A DNA stretch of 64,000 nt from Maribacter aestuarii (GCF_027474845.2 NZ_CP107031.2:882501-946500); one strand, 5' to 3'; shown: positions 1 to 12,243, counted from the stretch's first letter. Made by a program: numbers and translations. The notes: a model not told the origin generated them from the sequence alone.

Positions 1-29
1 AATATAAATTATCCCTAGGCATCGCCTAG

Positions 30-103
30 TGGAGAATATCGGAGTCGAACCGATGACCTCCTGCGTGCAAGGCAGGCGCTCTAGCCAGCTGAGCTAATCC
101 CCC
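30..103 (-). tRNA. tRNA-Ala (anticodon TGC)
   Basis: Read on the minus strand it folds as a cloverleaf: the 5' GGGGGAT acceptor strand pairs with ATTCTCC, the anticodon loop holds TGC, and the T arm has the usual GTTCGA. The discriminator base is A and CCA is not encoded (the next bases are CTA). It lies in the 16S-23S spacer behind tRNA-Ile, the common order in this phylum. Confidence 0.96.
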
Positions 104-241
104 GTAATTCAGTTGTCGGTTATCAGTTAACAGTTATCGGTTAATTGATGACTATGCGCCAACTGGGGTTACCCAACTTCAAGAATTTCCTTCAATATTT
201 CAATCTCAATGAACGTTCCCCTTCCAAAAAAAGGGGGCCTG

Positions 242-315
242 TAGTCCCAGGCAGACTCGAACTGCCGACCTCTACATTATCAGTGTAGCGCTCTAACCAG
301 CTGAGCTATGGGACT
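242..315 (-). tRNA. tRNA-Ile (anticodon GAT)
   Basis: Minus-strand cloverleaf with AGTCCCA pairing to TGGGACT, an anticodon loop CTGATAA (GAT) and a T arm with GTTCGAGTC. CCA is not encoded. It sits between 16S and tRNA-Ala in the rRNA spacer and will be processed from the rRNA transcript. Confidence 0.96.
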
Positions 316-481
316 GTCCCTACCACTCTTGGCAATGTACCAAAAGGGCAATTACTTGTATATTATGATTGTGGAGGCTACGTAGAGGGAACGATATCAT
401 GAAAAAAATAGACCGAAAGACCGGGACCGGAAACTTGTTTCCGAAAACCGTCGGGGACCGTCCTTAAAAGGACAATCTCTA

Positions 482-2010
<1,529 letters not shown>

Positions 2011-2465
2011 TTGTTTCATTTGTATTCGTCCCAACGTCTCCGAAATTTCCGTCCCCGGCCCCGATCTGATCGATCTAATTCTTGATATCTTAAATTGTAT
2101 ATTCTCTACCGCCACCATCGAATAGGACCCGAAGACCCCTTCCGACGATGGCTTTGTTCTCCACAATATGTCAATGAACTCCATAAACCCGGGAAAAACT
2201 CCCCGGACATCGCCCCAAGTATCTCCCAAAGCGGGTGCAAATATACGCACCCTTTTTGATTTCACAATACTTATTTCAAAAAAAATAAGATTTATTTAAA
2301 TAAAAGCATTAACTAATTGATTTATAGTTTTTTAAGTAAAATAAAAAAATTAAAAAAGGTAATTAAAGCCATAATCCATTGTTAACCAATGAGCTATTAG
2401 GAGACACTAAAACGAGCAGGATCTCCAATTGCTTGAAAACAACAATAATATCTTATCAAAAAAAT
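2011..2465 (-). other. rRNA leader and AT-rich upstream region, no gene
   Basis: This 455-base stretch between 16S and the porin gene holds the transcribed leader of the rRNA operon (about 2011-2230), the promoter (2238-2267) and then a very AT-rich block with many A and T tracts (about 2270-2400) that may act like an UP element. No credible coding sequence is seen. Confidence 0.6.
2238..2267 (-). promoter_or_regulatory. rRNA operon promoter, Bacteroidota type
   Basis: On the minus strand TTG (2265-2267) is followed by exactly 19 bases and then TATATTTG (2238-2245). This matches the TTG-N19-TAnnTTTG consensus of the primary sigma factor in Bacteroidota. Transcription should start near 2230, about 220 bases before 16S. 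Confidence 0.8.
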
Positions 2466-4499
2466 CTATGAAAAGAAATTCCAGACCAACCCAAATCGGA
2501 TAACAAAATCACGGTAAGGATAGTTAGGAGCTGCATAAAAGTCATAACCGCTAAAAGAAGAGTTGAAATGTTCGGCCTTTAAATAAATCCTAGTCTGTTG
2601 AATCTTGGCGTTAATGAAAAAATCCAAAAGTGGATAACCTCCAAGCTCTTCGGAATTTTGAATATAAAACTCACCTAACAAAGGATTATAGGCATCCATA
2701 GTATAACTGGAAAAATACTTAAAAGTAATTCCCGTTTGAATGAACATCGCTTTCTTGAAAACATCGGAAGAAAAATAGAGTGTATTCCTTGTGACCAATT
2801 GAGGGACATTGAGCACGTTCTCATCTTGAGAAACCGTCTGATACATTACGGTATTGTTCAATGCAAATTTTCGCCACCTGAACTCTTTAGCATACTTCAA
2901 CTTAATATGCGATACACTGGAGGTTTCCTGAAACGGTTTAATGTTGGCGTTCTCCATCCCCTCCTCAACCATAATTGAAGAATCGTTGGCGAAATACGCA
3001 TAGTTATCCAACGCGGTATATTTGGCTAGAAGACTACCCCACAAATCTGAATCAAAAGAAAACTGAAAACTATTAACCCTTTCTTTCTCAAAAACTGCGG
3101 TATTCTGCCAATTATAATTAAGGTACTCGCTTTGGTAGAGTAAAAAATTAAAATTGGGCATTCTGGAAGAAGAATGTATTCCAAACTTCAATTCATGTTT
3201 ATCATTTAAAGTATATGCTGCTGAAGCATCCAAAATATTTCCTGTAAGGTCCCCTGATAAATTATACTTTAAGGAGCCCTTCACTTCAAAGGCACCAATT
3301 TTCTTATCATAATCACCACCTAAAGCGACCTCAGCTCCATTCAATCTATTTGAAATAACTTCACCTGCCTCTGTAATAAACAAGCTATTAAAAAAATAGT
3401 CATAATTATATAGATTGATACTCCCTTTAATCCTACCCAAGGTCTTGTTGTAAAATTCCGCGTTTAATTGATTGTAAAAGGTTTTAAGATTGGCTTTATC
3501 GTTTATGGGAGAAAGAATAGCCTCTCCGAAGTAGTCGTTACCTGCATTTTGTAAAAACTGATAGTATTTGGTCTCGTAATTGAACACATGCCCAATGGAT
3601 AATGAGGTTCTCTCCACGAAAGTAGAATCCGTCCGTTTTCTTATCAATTTGTATTGATGGTCCAAATAATATCGTTTTCCCAAGATTTTATTGTCAGCAT
3701 CATTCAAAAGCACATCTACCCTAGGTCTATTTATGAAATCCGGGTCCCCAGATTCAAATTGAAGCTCCTTCTGGGCCAAACCCCCGTTTTCTTCTGAAAG
3801 AATGTTCTGTGCCGCTATATGAGCTCTAAGAGAATACCTTCCATTCTTGGTAAGGTAATTAGTTGTTGTTCTAAAATTACCGGATTGTATTTGATCAAAT
3901 TGATATTTGCCTAAGGATCTATGTCCTTTATAAGCAATAGAAAAATTTAGTCTTCGAGATGTATTAAACGTCAACAGGGCATCCAACAACTGCCCCTGTT
4001 CCAATGTGGTCTTGAAAAATAAATCTGTCATTGGAGTTGGTACATTATAATAGTCAATATCCTCAATCTCCAAATAATTATAATGCTTTGCCCTTGCCCC
4101 TAATACTGGATACATAGTGGACCTTTCAAAATCTACACCCAACTTATTATACGTCTGTCCAATATTGGAAAAAGACATCAATTCAAAGTCATCCCTTCTT
4201 AAATAATTGTACTTATATTCTTTTTGTATGGTGAGGGTGGTATCCAAGAATGTAGTATCTCGGGCAAATGAGATGATTTTATAATTTTCTATAGTTAATT
4301 CTTGAAGTGAATCCTGCTTAATATTCGAACTCGATTTTTGCAGAGTGGAAGGATTTAGATTTGCCTTATTATCCCTAAAAATACCTTGCGATTCCCGGAC
4401 GAGCCTAAGGGAGTCTTTCGCCCTTTGTCTAGCACTTCCTTCTTGCGCTAAAGCATTTATACCTATAAGAACAAAGAGAAGGGGAAAAAGATATCTCAT
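2466..4499 (-). CDS. putative outer-membrane porin (Porin_10-like)
   Basis: A 677-residue protein with an N-terminal signal peptide (hydrophobic stretch at residues 3-18, cleavage likely after ALA), followed by many alternating aromatic/polar segments typical of outer-membrane beta strands. It ends in an aromatic residue pair before the last Ser (VWNFFS), as expected for a beta-barrel terminus. Family resemblance is to the 'putative porin' proteins of Bacteroidota. The channel substrate is not readable from sequence. It is monocistronic, lies behind the rRNA promoter region and is separated from the SusD gene by a terminator. Confidence 0.75.
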   Translation of the reverse strand: MRYLFPLLFVLIGINALAQEGSARQRAKDSLRLVRESQGIFRDNKANLNPSTLQKSSSNIKQDSLQELTIENYKIISFARDTTFLDTTLTIQKEYKYNYLRRDDFELMSFSNIGQTYNKLGVDFERSTMYPVLGARAKHYNYLEIEDIDYYNVPTPMTDLFFKTTLEQGQLLDALLTFNTSRRLNFSIAYKGHRSLGKYQFDQIQSGNFRTTTNYLTKNGRYSLRAHIAAQNILSEENGGLAQKELQFESGDPDFINRPRVDVLLNDADNKILGKRYYLDHQYKLIRKRTDSTFVERTSLSIGHVFNYETKYYQFLQNAGNDYFGEAILSPINDKANLKTFYNQLNAEFYNKTLGRIKGSINLYNYDYFFNSLFITEAGEVISNRLNGAEVALGGDYDKKIGAFEVKGSLKYNLSGDLTGNILDASAAYTLNDKHELKFGIHSSSRMPNFNFLLYQSEYLNYNWQNTAVFEKERVNSFQFSFDSDLWGSLLAKYTALDNYAYFANDSSIMVEEGMENANIKPFQETSSVSHIKLKYAKEFRWRKFALNNTVMYQTVSQDENVLNVPQLVTRNTLYFSSDVFKKAMFIQTGITFKYFSSYTMDAYNPLLGEFYIQNSEELGGYPLLDFFINAKIQQTRIYLKAEHFNSSFSGYDFYAAPNYPYRDFVIRFGLVWNFFS

Positions 4500-4561
4500 T
4501 CAGTGAATTTCTGTGGCAAAGTTAATTTTTTTGTTCCTAACCAAATGTGAAAGTTTAGGTA

Positions 4562-4592
4562 ATAAAAAATCCCCAACATTACGAAGGGGATT
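4562..4592 (-). terminator. rho-independent terminator after the SusC/SusD pair
   Basis: On the minus strand a 7-bp stem AATCCCC/GGGGATT with an 11-base loop is followed by a run of T. It lies just past the susD-like stop codon and before the porin gene. Confidence 0.75.
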
Positions 4593-4614
4593 CTGTTATT
4601 AAGAAAACTAAAGG

Positions 4615-6033
4615 TTATTCAAAAGGTACTACTTGATCAGAACTTTTATTAGCTACAAGAACAGCATTTAAATCTATCGCAGTACTTGCAACATTTGTGC
4701 CTGGATCATAACTAATAGCATCTAAATCATCCACCACCGCTGCAATGAAGGAAGGTATGACAGCTACTGTGCCCAAATCACCCTCGTTAATGTTTTCATT
4801 CAACAAGATTTCATTTTCATCTATGACCAATTTCACGCCCATATCAGTAAGTCTGATTCCTTCGGCAATGAAAACTTCTTGCCTTGTCCTGTACAACAAA
4901 GTTAATCCCGCATCATTGTCCTGCATTGCAGCGATATCAGCTTCTGTAAGCGATGTGCCAGAAACAGAAGGCACATCTACATTTCCATCTTGACGGCTTA
5001 ATACCAATCCAGGTCGACCATTAACAACAATGTCAGCATTATCAGGTCTAGAACCCTCATCTACTTGTGATCGCTGCTCAATAGAATCATCAATATTTCG
5101 AACTTCCCTTGTCGCAATTAAATCCAATAACGCAGTTAAGTTTGTTCTAGCCGCAACAATATCATTATCAGATAATGCAGCCTCAGCTAAAATCAAATAC
5201 GCCTCTTCCGCCTTCATATAATGCACAGGCGCATCTTCGTTGGGGTCCAAAAATGAATATTTTGGATCAAGAAAGTCGAGCGTTGGAAGCGGCTGAAGAT
5301 CATCGAAAGTCGCTCTTTCATACAAGGCATCTTCAAACGTATTACTAGGACCGTTAGACTCATCGAACATTACGGTTCTATCAAAAGAGCTATCTAAAGA
5401 CAACGCATTGTTAGCAGCATTCACGGCTTCTGACTTATTACCTAAATAGTAGTTTGCTCTCGCTTTTGCCAAATGATACTCAGGCTTTGCACTTATAGCA
5501 ATTGCTGCATCAAACGATGCAATAGCGTTCTGATAATGTTGATCCGCTGGTACGGGCACACCTACTGGTTCCGCCGGCAACGCCGAGAAATACATTCCTG
5601 AGAACAAATAGGCTAAACCTTCAAAGTAATTAAACTCAGCCTCCGTAGTTGCATCGTAATTTGGATCTCCGGGACCAACCTCTGCAATTCCGAATTTCGC
5701 AAGTTCTCGCAATCGTTGAATATCCCTTTGGGTATCTCTCATATCCGGATCAGTAATCTGAATTTCTAGACCGTCCATAAACTGGTTGAAGAAAGTCTGC
5801 GTATTTACATAATTATCCGATCCTAGTTCCGCTAAGGTTAAGGTTTCTTGAAATACCAAAGCTAATTGTCTTTCCAAACCTGTAAGCCAAATGGATGATG
5901 AATTCGGTTGACCTACGACAGATGCTTCAGAAAGGTTAGGATTCTCAACCTCTTTAAAGTCAACAACATCGCCAAAGTCACCTGTACAGCCAAATATAAA
6001 AATGGCTACAATAAATGTTATTAGTTTTTTCAT
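4615..6033 (-). CDS. SusD/RagB-like outer-membrane lipoprotein
   Basis: 472 residues with a lipoprotein signal: a hydrophobic N-terminus and the lipobox FGC at about residue 16, so it should be lipid-anchored at the outer membrane. The middle (about residues 120-230) is helical and TPR-like (FNYFEGLAYLFSG, YHLAKARANYYLG), as in SusD proteins, which form the lid and binding surface over a SusC-type transporter. It is 15 bases downstream of the SusC-like gene, an operon. No glycoside hydrolase or sensor is adjacent, so the ligand cannot be inferred. Confidence 0.85.
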   Translation of the reverse strand: MKKLITFIVAIFIFGCTGDFGDVVDFKEVENPNLSEASVVGQPNSSSIWLTGLERQLALVFQETLTLAELGSDNYVNTQTFFNQFMDGLEIQITDPDMRDTQRDIQRLRELAKFGIAEVGPGDPNYDATTEAEFNYFEGLAYLFSGMYFSALPAEPVGVPVPADQHYQNAIASFDAAIAISAKPEYHLAKARANYYLGNKSEAVNAANNALSLDSSFDRTVMFDESNGPSNTFEDALYERATFDDLQPLPTLDFLDPKYSFLDPNEDAPVHYMKAEEAYLILAEAALSDNDIVAARTNLTALLDLIATREVRNIDDSIEQRSQVDEGSRPDNADIVVNGRPGLVLSRQDGNVDVPSVSGTSLTEADIAAMQDNDAGLTLLYRTRQEVFIAEGIRLTDMGVKLVIDENEILLNENINEGDLGTVAVIPSFIAAVVDDLDAISYDPGTNVASTAIDLNAVLVANKSSDQVVPFE

Positions 6034-6048
6034 TTTTACAATTTTTTA

Positions 6049-8862
6049 TTAAAATTCAAATCTTAATGAAGCTACGTAAGTTCTTGGTGCCGATTCTGTA
6101 CCGTAGGCAAAACCACCACTTGCAAAACCATTTTGAGCAGCAATACCTGAACCTGTGGTTTCAGGATCAAATGTACCAGCTGTCCAATTGAAAGGGTTTG
6201 TCACGGTAACTCCTAAACGAATATTACTAAACAAAGGCTTAGCGATATCACCAAAATTGTAAGAAGCCCCTATATTTCTGACTTTTAAGAAGTCATTGTC
6301 AAAAACAAAGAAGTTTACATAATTAAACGGAGAGGTCGTCCCAATTAGCTCTTCTGGTATACCTGTATCATCCGTTCCACGTAAGTGCCTCAACAAGAAA
6401 CTTAAATCTGTGATTTTTCCGCCAAATTGATAATCAGCAGTTGCAAAGAAATTAAAATCCCCATAAGTATAGTTCAATCCCATTGAACCAAATTTAGGAG
6501 CAAACGTATCTCCAAGGGCAGTATTTGGCTCAAAAGCATACGTGCCGTCATCTTGCAATATAGCTGCGGTACCTCTCAAATACCCTAAACTCTGACCTTC
6601 TTCAACTACAGAACCCAGAACCGTAAATCCACCGACCACAAATGCAGGGGCTCCACCGGCATCGGTTACTAAATTTTCATTCGTATTATAGGATAAGTTT
6701 ATACTCAAACTATGCTTCTCCGTCTGTATTGGGGTAGCATTTAAGGCAAATTCATATCCCTTGTTCTCTACCTCTCCGATATTCTGAATTTGATTGGCTT
6801 GTCCTGAAGACGGTGGGTCCTGAGGAGTAAATAAAGCATCTTCCGTAATACCAATATATCTTGTTCCACTTAAGAACAATCTATTACTAAAAAATCCAAG
6901 CTCCAGACCAAATTCTGTCGTTCTTACACGCTCTGACACCAACTCATCATTACCTTGATTATCAAATGTAAATGACGGATTGCCTAGGAACGGGTTTTGA
7001 GCAAATGTCCTGTCCTGAGAAAAAGGCTGCGCGAAGTTTGTAGCTTCCCCATAGTTTGCTCTTAGTTTTATAGTTGAAACCACATCACTAATGCCAGAAT
7101 TTATATAAAAATCATGATCGCTTAAGTTATAAGTCAAACCAATTTTAGGCAACAACAATGGGTCAGTGTCAGCTCCAGAAGCAGTGTTCTGATCCAATCT
7201 ACCTCCAAATTCCAAGAAAGCCACATTATAAATACCAATGTTTTCCAAGAAATACAAACCATAGTTTGCATTTTCCAAAACAAAATCCTCAAAAATTTGT
7301 TCAGAGAAGTTATTCAGCGAACGTGTTCCATCGACACCGCCAGAGCCATCTAATCTATTTTGCCTGTCTGAAGTTCTAAAAAACTGTCCACCTAAAATTG
7401 TAACGAAAGAAAAATTATCCGTGTTGGCTCTATGGGTAAGGTTAAAATCGGTAGTTAACGTAAATGCCGACCTCAAAACCCTTGAAAGTTCACCTTGATC
7501 CGTAGTTCCCGGAGCAATAGCCCCTAATTCAACTTGAAGGGCATTGCTTAACAGCTCTTCTTGAACCGTATTCCTATTATCTATACCAATCGTAGCATTT
7601 GCTTGCAGGTTATCAGTAATATCATAAATAAACTTGTTAGAGGCGGTAATACGATTTGTGGTACTCGTTATATCTACCAGTTGTCCTATACGAGCATACC
7701 TAGCCAACTCATCTTGCCAATCAGCATCACTAATTTCCTCAGTATTACCTCGCGCAGAACCTTCTATACCGGAAAATCTAGAAAAACTGGTATTCGCATT
7801 GTAATCCAAGTTAGACTCGAAATTTACAAAAGAGAACGAACCTTGATATCTTAATTTATCCGTCACCTTAGCTGTTAAGCCAAAGGTGAAATTCCTTCTT
7901 ATCTGCTCATTGATATCATTGTAACTGTCGTCCTTATATAAACTACCAGCAAAATTATAAGTAAATTTCTCGGAACCACCGCTTAATCCGGCTCTGTATT
8001 GCTGAGACCAACCTGGTCTGAAGATTGCCTCTGCCGTTCTATCATATCTTAAGAAATCCGTTGTTGCCTTAATGGCGCCCACATTACTTTCAAAGAACGC
8101 CGTACTTGTACCGTCCTTACCTTTTTTGGTGATGATTTGAATAATACCATTTGCAGCATCCGCTCCGTATAAAGTTGTAGCAGCACCACCTTTAATATAT
8201 TCAATTCTCTCAATAGACTCTACCGGAATATCAGCCAATGCCGAAACATTCGCCCCACCAGTAGCAATACCTAGTTCAGGATTGGAGTTCAAATTATCAA
8301 CCCGAACACCATCAATAATAACCACAGGTGTTGCGGAGGAAGCCGCAGAAATTGGACCCCTTGTTCTGATAATAGCCGCTGTACCCGGTTGTCCTGAGCT
8401 CAAACGTATTTGGGCACTTGGGGTAGTTGACTGTAATAATTGGTCTATTTGATTTGCTGGAAGCTTATCAATATCCTCAGCATCTAAAACGTCCACTGTA
8501 GTTGATAACTTTCTTCTAGCAATACCTGAACCCTGACCGGTCACAATAACCTCTTCCAAAGCCTGTGCATCTTCCACCATTTCAATGTTTAATGTGTTGG
8601 AGGCTCCGACCGTTCTGCTTACGGTCTTCTGACCAAGATAACTGAATCGTAATACTTGTCCCTCTGCAACATTAATGGTAAAATTTCCATCAAAATCGGT
8701 TTGGGTTCCGTTTGTAGTTCCTACCTCAACAACGGATACGCCCGGTAAAGGCAATCCACTTTGGTCGGTAACAACACCGGAAACTGTTTTTTCCTGAGCG
8801 TAGGAAAATGAGATGAACAACACCAACAACGGTGTTAACATCCATGTAAACTTCTGTTTCAT
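6049..8862 (-). CDS. SusC/RagA-like TonB-dependent outer-membrane transporter
   Basis: 937 residues. Order of parts: signal peptide (1-22), a CarboxypepD_reg-like beta domain (about 27-95, SGVVTDQSGLPLPGVSV), a plug domain (about 100-245, with VVIIDGVRVD and RIEYIKGGAATTLYG), then a long beta barrel ending in SLRFEF with a C-terminal Phe. SusC proteins import substrates caught by the SusD partner, using TonB energy. It is first in a two-gene operon with the SusD-like gene. It is slightly short for the family (often about 1000 residues). Confidence 0.9.
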   Translation of the reverse strand: MKQKFTWMLTPLLVLFISFSYAQEKTVSGVVTDQSGLPLPGVSVVEVGTTNGTQTDFDGNFTINVAEGQVLRFSYLGQKTVSRTVGASNTLNIEMVEDAQALEEVIVTGQGSGIARRKLSTTVDVLDAEDIDKLPANQIDQLLQSTTPSAQIRLSSGQPGTAAIIRTRGPISAASSATPVVIIDGVRVDNLNSNPELGIATGGANVSALADIPVESIERIEYIKGGAATTLYGADAANGIIQIITKKGKDGTSTAFFESNVGAIKATTDFLRYDRTAEAIFRPGWSQQYRAGLSGGSEKFTYNFAGSLYKDDSYNDINEQIRRNFTFGLTAKVTDKLRYQGSFSFVNFESNLDYNANTSFSRFSGIEGSARGNTEEISDADWQDELARYARIGQLVDITSTTNRITASNKFIYDITDNLQANATIGIDNRNTVQEELLSNALQVELGAIAPGTTDQGELSRVLRSAFTLTTDFNLTHRANTDNFSFVTILGGQFFRTSDRQNRLDGSGGVDGTRSLNNFSEQIFEDFVLENANYGLYFLENIGIYNVAFLEFGGRLDQNTASGADTDPLLLPKIGLTYNLSDHDFYINSGISDVVSTIKLRANYGEATNFAQPFSQDRTFAQNPFLGNPSFTFDNQGNDELVSERVRTTEFGLELGFFSNRLFLSGTRYIGITEDALFTPQDPPSSGQANQIQNIGEVENKGYEFALNATPIQTEKHSLSINLSYNTNENLVTDAGGAPAFVVGGFTVLGSVVEEGQSLGYLRGTAAILQDDGTYAFEPNTALGDTFAPKFGSMGLNYTYGDFNFFATADYQFGGKITDLSFLLRHLRGTDDTGIPEELIGTTSPFNYVNFFVFDNDFLKVRNIGASYNFGDIAKPLFSNIRLGVTVTNPFNWTAGTFDPETTGSGIAAQNGFASGGFAYGTESAPRTYVASLRFEF

Positions 8863-9069
8863 AGAATTAGTTTTTTGAATTAGCTTGCGCCAAAAGTCTT
8901 AAAAATTACTTAACTATCCAAAGGCTAACTTACACCAAGAGATGTTATTGTTAAAAAAGAGCTGTTTATTATCATATTTACAAGAATTTCATTTTTTCGT
9001 TAATTTATTTTTAATTTTTTAACAATTAAAAGAAGTGTCAAAATCTTAAAACAATCTTAAAAAAGCTAA

Positions 9070-9666
9070 ATGTTAAGTATTTTTCGCCATTTTTTTGATG
9101 AAGTAGGAACAGATGAAGCGGGTAGAGGCTGCCTTGCAGGTCCAGTAACTGCAGCTGCGGTCCAACTTCCCAAAGATTTTAAGAATGATATGCTAAACGA
9201 TTCCAAGCTGCTTACCGAAAACAAGAGGATTTATCTGAAACCAGTTATAGAAATAGAGAGCAAGTCTTTCGCAGTAGCGCATGTAAATCCTAACAAAATT
9301 GATGAAATCAATATTTTAAATGCATCCTTCCTCGCCATGCATCGTGCCATTGAACAACTCGAAGTAGTTCCCAATTTTATAATAGTAGACGGCAACCGTT
9401 TCAATCCCTACAAGGATGTACCACACGAATGTATCATAAAGGGAGATTCTAAATATATGAGTATTGCAGCGGCATCCGTTTTAGCGAAAACCTACAGGGA
9501 TGAATACATGGAGAAGTTGCACAAAGAATATCCCATGTACAATTGGAAAAAGAATAAAGGCTATCCTACTGCGGAGCACAGGGCCGCGATTAAAAAATAT
9601 GGTATTACTAAATACCATAGAAAAAGTTTTAAGCTACTGCCTGATCAGCTTACACTTGAATTTTAA
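9070..9666 (+). CDS. rnhB: ribonuclease HII
   Basis: 198 residues, normal length. The signature [14 protein letters not shown] is at residues 13-26 with the catalytic Asp-Glu pair, IIVDGN near residue 105 supplies a further Asp, and [20 protein letters not shown] near 123-142 holds the last conserved acidic residue. It removes RNA from RNA-DNA hybrids and misincorporated ribonucleotides in the cytoplasm. It is divergent from the SusC gene and 29 bases upstream of a lipoprotein gene. Confidence 0.95.
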   Translation: MLSIFRHFFDEVGTDEAGRGCLAGPVTAAAVQLPKDFKNDMLNDSKLLTENKRIYLKPVIEIESKSFAVAHVNPNKIDEINILNASFLAMHRAIEQLEVVPNFIIVDGNRFNPYKDVPHECIIKGDSKYMSIAAASVLAKTYRDEYMEKLHKEYPMYNWKKNKGYPTAEHRAAIKKYGITKYHRKSFKLLPDQLTLEF

Positions 9667-9672
9667 AAATCA

Positions 9673-9680
9673 TAAATTTG
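9673..9680 (+). promoter_or_regulatory. possible -7 element for the 9.7 kb lipoprotein gene
   Basis: TAAATTTG fits the Bacteroidota TAnnTTTG -7 box and sits 15 bases before the ATG. No TTG is found at the proper spacing upstream, so the promoter is weak or false. Confidence 0.3.
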
Positions 9681-9695
9681 TGCAAACCCGATTTC

Positions 9696-12158
9696 ATGAA
9701 ATCCATTTTACTTTTTTTGAGTGCATTCCTATTAATTAATAGCTGCAGTACAAAAAAAGAACAGAACGCTTCGCTTCTAACTTTCATTCCTGATAACTCC
9801 GCCATTATTCTTAAAATAAACGACCTTAACTCTTTCAGTCAAGAAATTGAGGGAAATGAAATCCTTACTAAACTAAAAACAACGAATTTAATGAAGCGGA
9901 TTTCTTCCAGATTGAATCCTCTTAAATTCATCAATGGAGAATCCGCAGGATTATTATCCATTTCTCAAGGAGTTTCTAACGAATTCGATTATACCTACAT
10001 ATCTTCTGATACGGTACCCTTGATAAAACTAGATAGTGTGCAGAACAAAACCAAAGAGCTCCTTACTTATAAGGAATTTGAGATTCAAAAATATCGAATA
10101 GAAGAGGATGAATTTTATACCACTACTTTTTCCAATAAACAACTACTAAGTTCTTCTCAAACGATTTTGGAAAATATTATTTCAGATTCCGACGAAAAAA
10201 AATTGAATCCTACATTAGAAAAGCTGTATGAAGTTTCCAACTCCGCTAGACTTGGACACCTATGGTTGAACTTGAACGCGAGTGATGCTTTGTTAAAAAA
10301 TCTCTTAGAAACTAATGAGGCGATTAAAGTTTCAAATTATGCGGATTGGGTTTCACTGGACATAGACCTAGGTGAGGAAGGAATATACTTGGACGGAATT
10401 ACCATTGCGACGGACAGTGCCAACAATTTTCTCAGGTTATTTTCAAAAACAAAACCACTTTCTACCATAACGACTCAACTAGCTCCAGAAGCTGTGGATT
10501 CATACAAATCCTACACCTTTAATGACTATAAGGCCTTTGCCAAAAATCAAATGGACTATTTAAATACCGATGTGGCATTGTACTCGCTTTTAAATACGGT
10601 AGAAGAAATCGGTGTGGCAAAAGTTGAATCTCAACCAGTAGTGTTCCTTAAAACCTTTGGAACCGCAAACATTACAGACTATCTGAAGAGTATTCAAACC
10701 AATTCATTCGAGTTTCAAGGTGGCGAGATTATGGAGTTGGGGCAAACCAGTTTTTTAAACGACTGTCTAAATCCTTTAATTACAAATTTCACTGCCAGGT
10801 ATGGTTCCATACTTGGTGATACCTTCATCTTTTCAGAAGATGCCCAAACACTGGAAAATATTATTGTACAATACAAAAGTGGCAACATACTTGAAAAAAC
10901 GACACTTTATAAAAATGCCGAAGAACTCACGACCCAAGAATCTACCATCTTTTCATTGGCCAATGTGGACGGGTTTCTAGACAACTTAAAAGATGATGGT
11001 TTGGAAGAAATAGCCAAGGAAATTGGACAGCTAGATTTTTCCGATTATCTATTCGGGTCTCAGCAAATAGCGGAAACCAATTTCTACCACACCAGTTATT
11101 TTGTAAAGAAAAATTCCAAAACAACCACAAGTACCGGAGTAACTACTCTTTATAACGTACAGTTGGAGGCGGATATCGCCTTAAATCCTCAATTCGTCAC
11201 AAATCACAGGACCAACAGGAAGGAAATTGTGGTTCAAGATGTAGATAACGTACTCTATCTAATTTCCACAAAGGGCAAAGTGCTCTGGAAAAAACAATTG
11301 GAGGGTGCCATCCAAGGAAAAATCCATCAAGTAGATATTTATAAGAACGGAAAATTGCAGTTGGCATTTACAACCAATAATCAGTTTTTAATTATTGATC
11401 GCAACGGCAAGGAAGTAACTCCCTTTACTAAAAGTTATGAAGGTGGCAATTTAAACCCTCTTGCGGTTTTCGATTACGAGGCTAAGAAGGACTATCGCTT
11501 TGTAGTTACACAAAACAAGAAGGTTTTCATGTATAACAATCAAGGCGCCATTGTGTCTGGTTTTAAGTACACAAATGCCGAGGATATTATTTTGAACGCG
11601 CCGCAGCACTATAGGATAGGCAACAAAGATTATCTCGTTTTTCAACTATCCAATGGAACTTTGAAAATATTAAACAGAGTTGGAAACGTGAGAGTTAAAG
11701 TATCCGAAAAAATCGACTTTTCCGAAAATGATGTAAAGCTTAACCAGAACAAATTTACATTAACTACGAGCAAGGGCCTCCTTTATCAAATTGATACTAA
11801 AGGTTCTATACAGAAGACAAATCTTAACTTAAACAGTGACCATGGAATGGACGCTACTTCCAAAACATTGGCCATCATGAATGATAATATTTTGAGCATT
11901 CGGGATAAAAAAGTAGCGTTAGACCTTGGGGTTTATTCTAAACCAAAAATTTTCTATCTCAATGACAAAATATATGTTTCGGTTACGGATATCCAAAGCC
12001 AGAAATCATATCTCTTCGATAGCCAAACGGAACCCATCCCAGATTTTCCTGTTTACGGAACTTCGGTACCCGATATGTCGGATATGAATATGAACAAAAA
12101 ACCGGAACTCGTAATAAAAAGCCAAGACAATTCTTTTACGGTGTACGAAATTCATTGA
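9696..12158 (+). CDS. large lipoprotein with beta-propeller-like C-terminus, function unknown
   Basis: 820 residues from the ATG at 9696. A TTG six codons upstream would place extra residues before the signal, so the ATG is preferred. The N-terminus is a lipoprotein signal with lipobox INSC. The C-terminal part (from about residue 490) has repeated segments of the kind VLYLISTKGKVLW, FLIIDRNGKEV and FMYNNQGAIV, typical of a WD40/PQQ-like propeller. The N-terminal half has no recognised domain. A homologue usually follows rnhB in related genomes and is sometimes mislabelled ribonuclease HII (recalled knowledge). Role unknown. Confidence 0.8.
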   Translation: MKSILLFLSAFLLINSCSTKKEQNASLLTFIPDNSAIILKINDLNSFSQEIEGNEILTKLKTTNLMKRISSRLNPLKFINGESAGLLSISQGVSNEFDYTYISSDTVPLIKLDSVQNKTKELLTYKEFEIQKYRIEEDEFYTTTFSNKQLLSSSQTILENIISDSDEKKLNPTLEKLYEVSNSARLGHLWLNLNASDALLKNLLETNEAIKVSNYADWVSLDIDLGEEGIYLDGITIATDSANNFLRLFSKTKPLSTITTQLAPEAVDSYKSYTFNDYKAFAKNQMDYLNTDVALYSLLNTVEEIGVAKVESQPVVFLKTFGTANITDYLKSIQTNSFEFQGGEIMELGQTSFLNDCLNPLITNFTARYGSILGDTFIFSEDAQTLENIIVQYKSGNILEKTTLYKNAEELTTQESTIFSLANVDGFLDNLKDDGLEEIAKEIGQLDFSDYLFGSQQIAETNFYHTSYFVKKNSKTTTSTGVTTLYNVQLEADIALNPQFVTNHRTNRKEIVVQDVDNVLYLISTKGKVLWKKQLEGAIQGKIHQVDIYKNGKLQLAFTTNNQFLIIDRNGKEVTPFTKSYEGGNLNPLAVFDYEAKKDYRFVVTQNKKVFMYNNQGAIVSGFKYTNAEDIILNAPQHYRIGNKDYLVFQLSNGTLKILNRVGNVRVKVSEKIDFSENDVKLNQNKFTLTTSKGLLYQIDTKGSIQKTNLNLNSDHGMDATSKTLAIMNDNILSIRDKKVALDLGVYSKPKIFYLNDKIYVSVTDIQSQKSYLFDSQTEPIPDFPVYGTSVPDMSDMNMNKKPELVIKSQDNSFTVYEIH

Positions 12159-12243
12159 CACAAGATTTAAAAGTATCCATAAGGTAAATGTTGTAAACCA
12201 TACAATCCTCTCACTTAACAATCTTCAATTTACCTATATTTAT

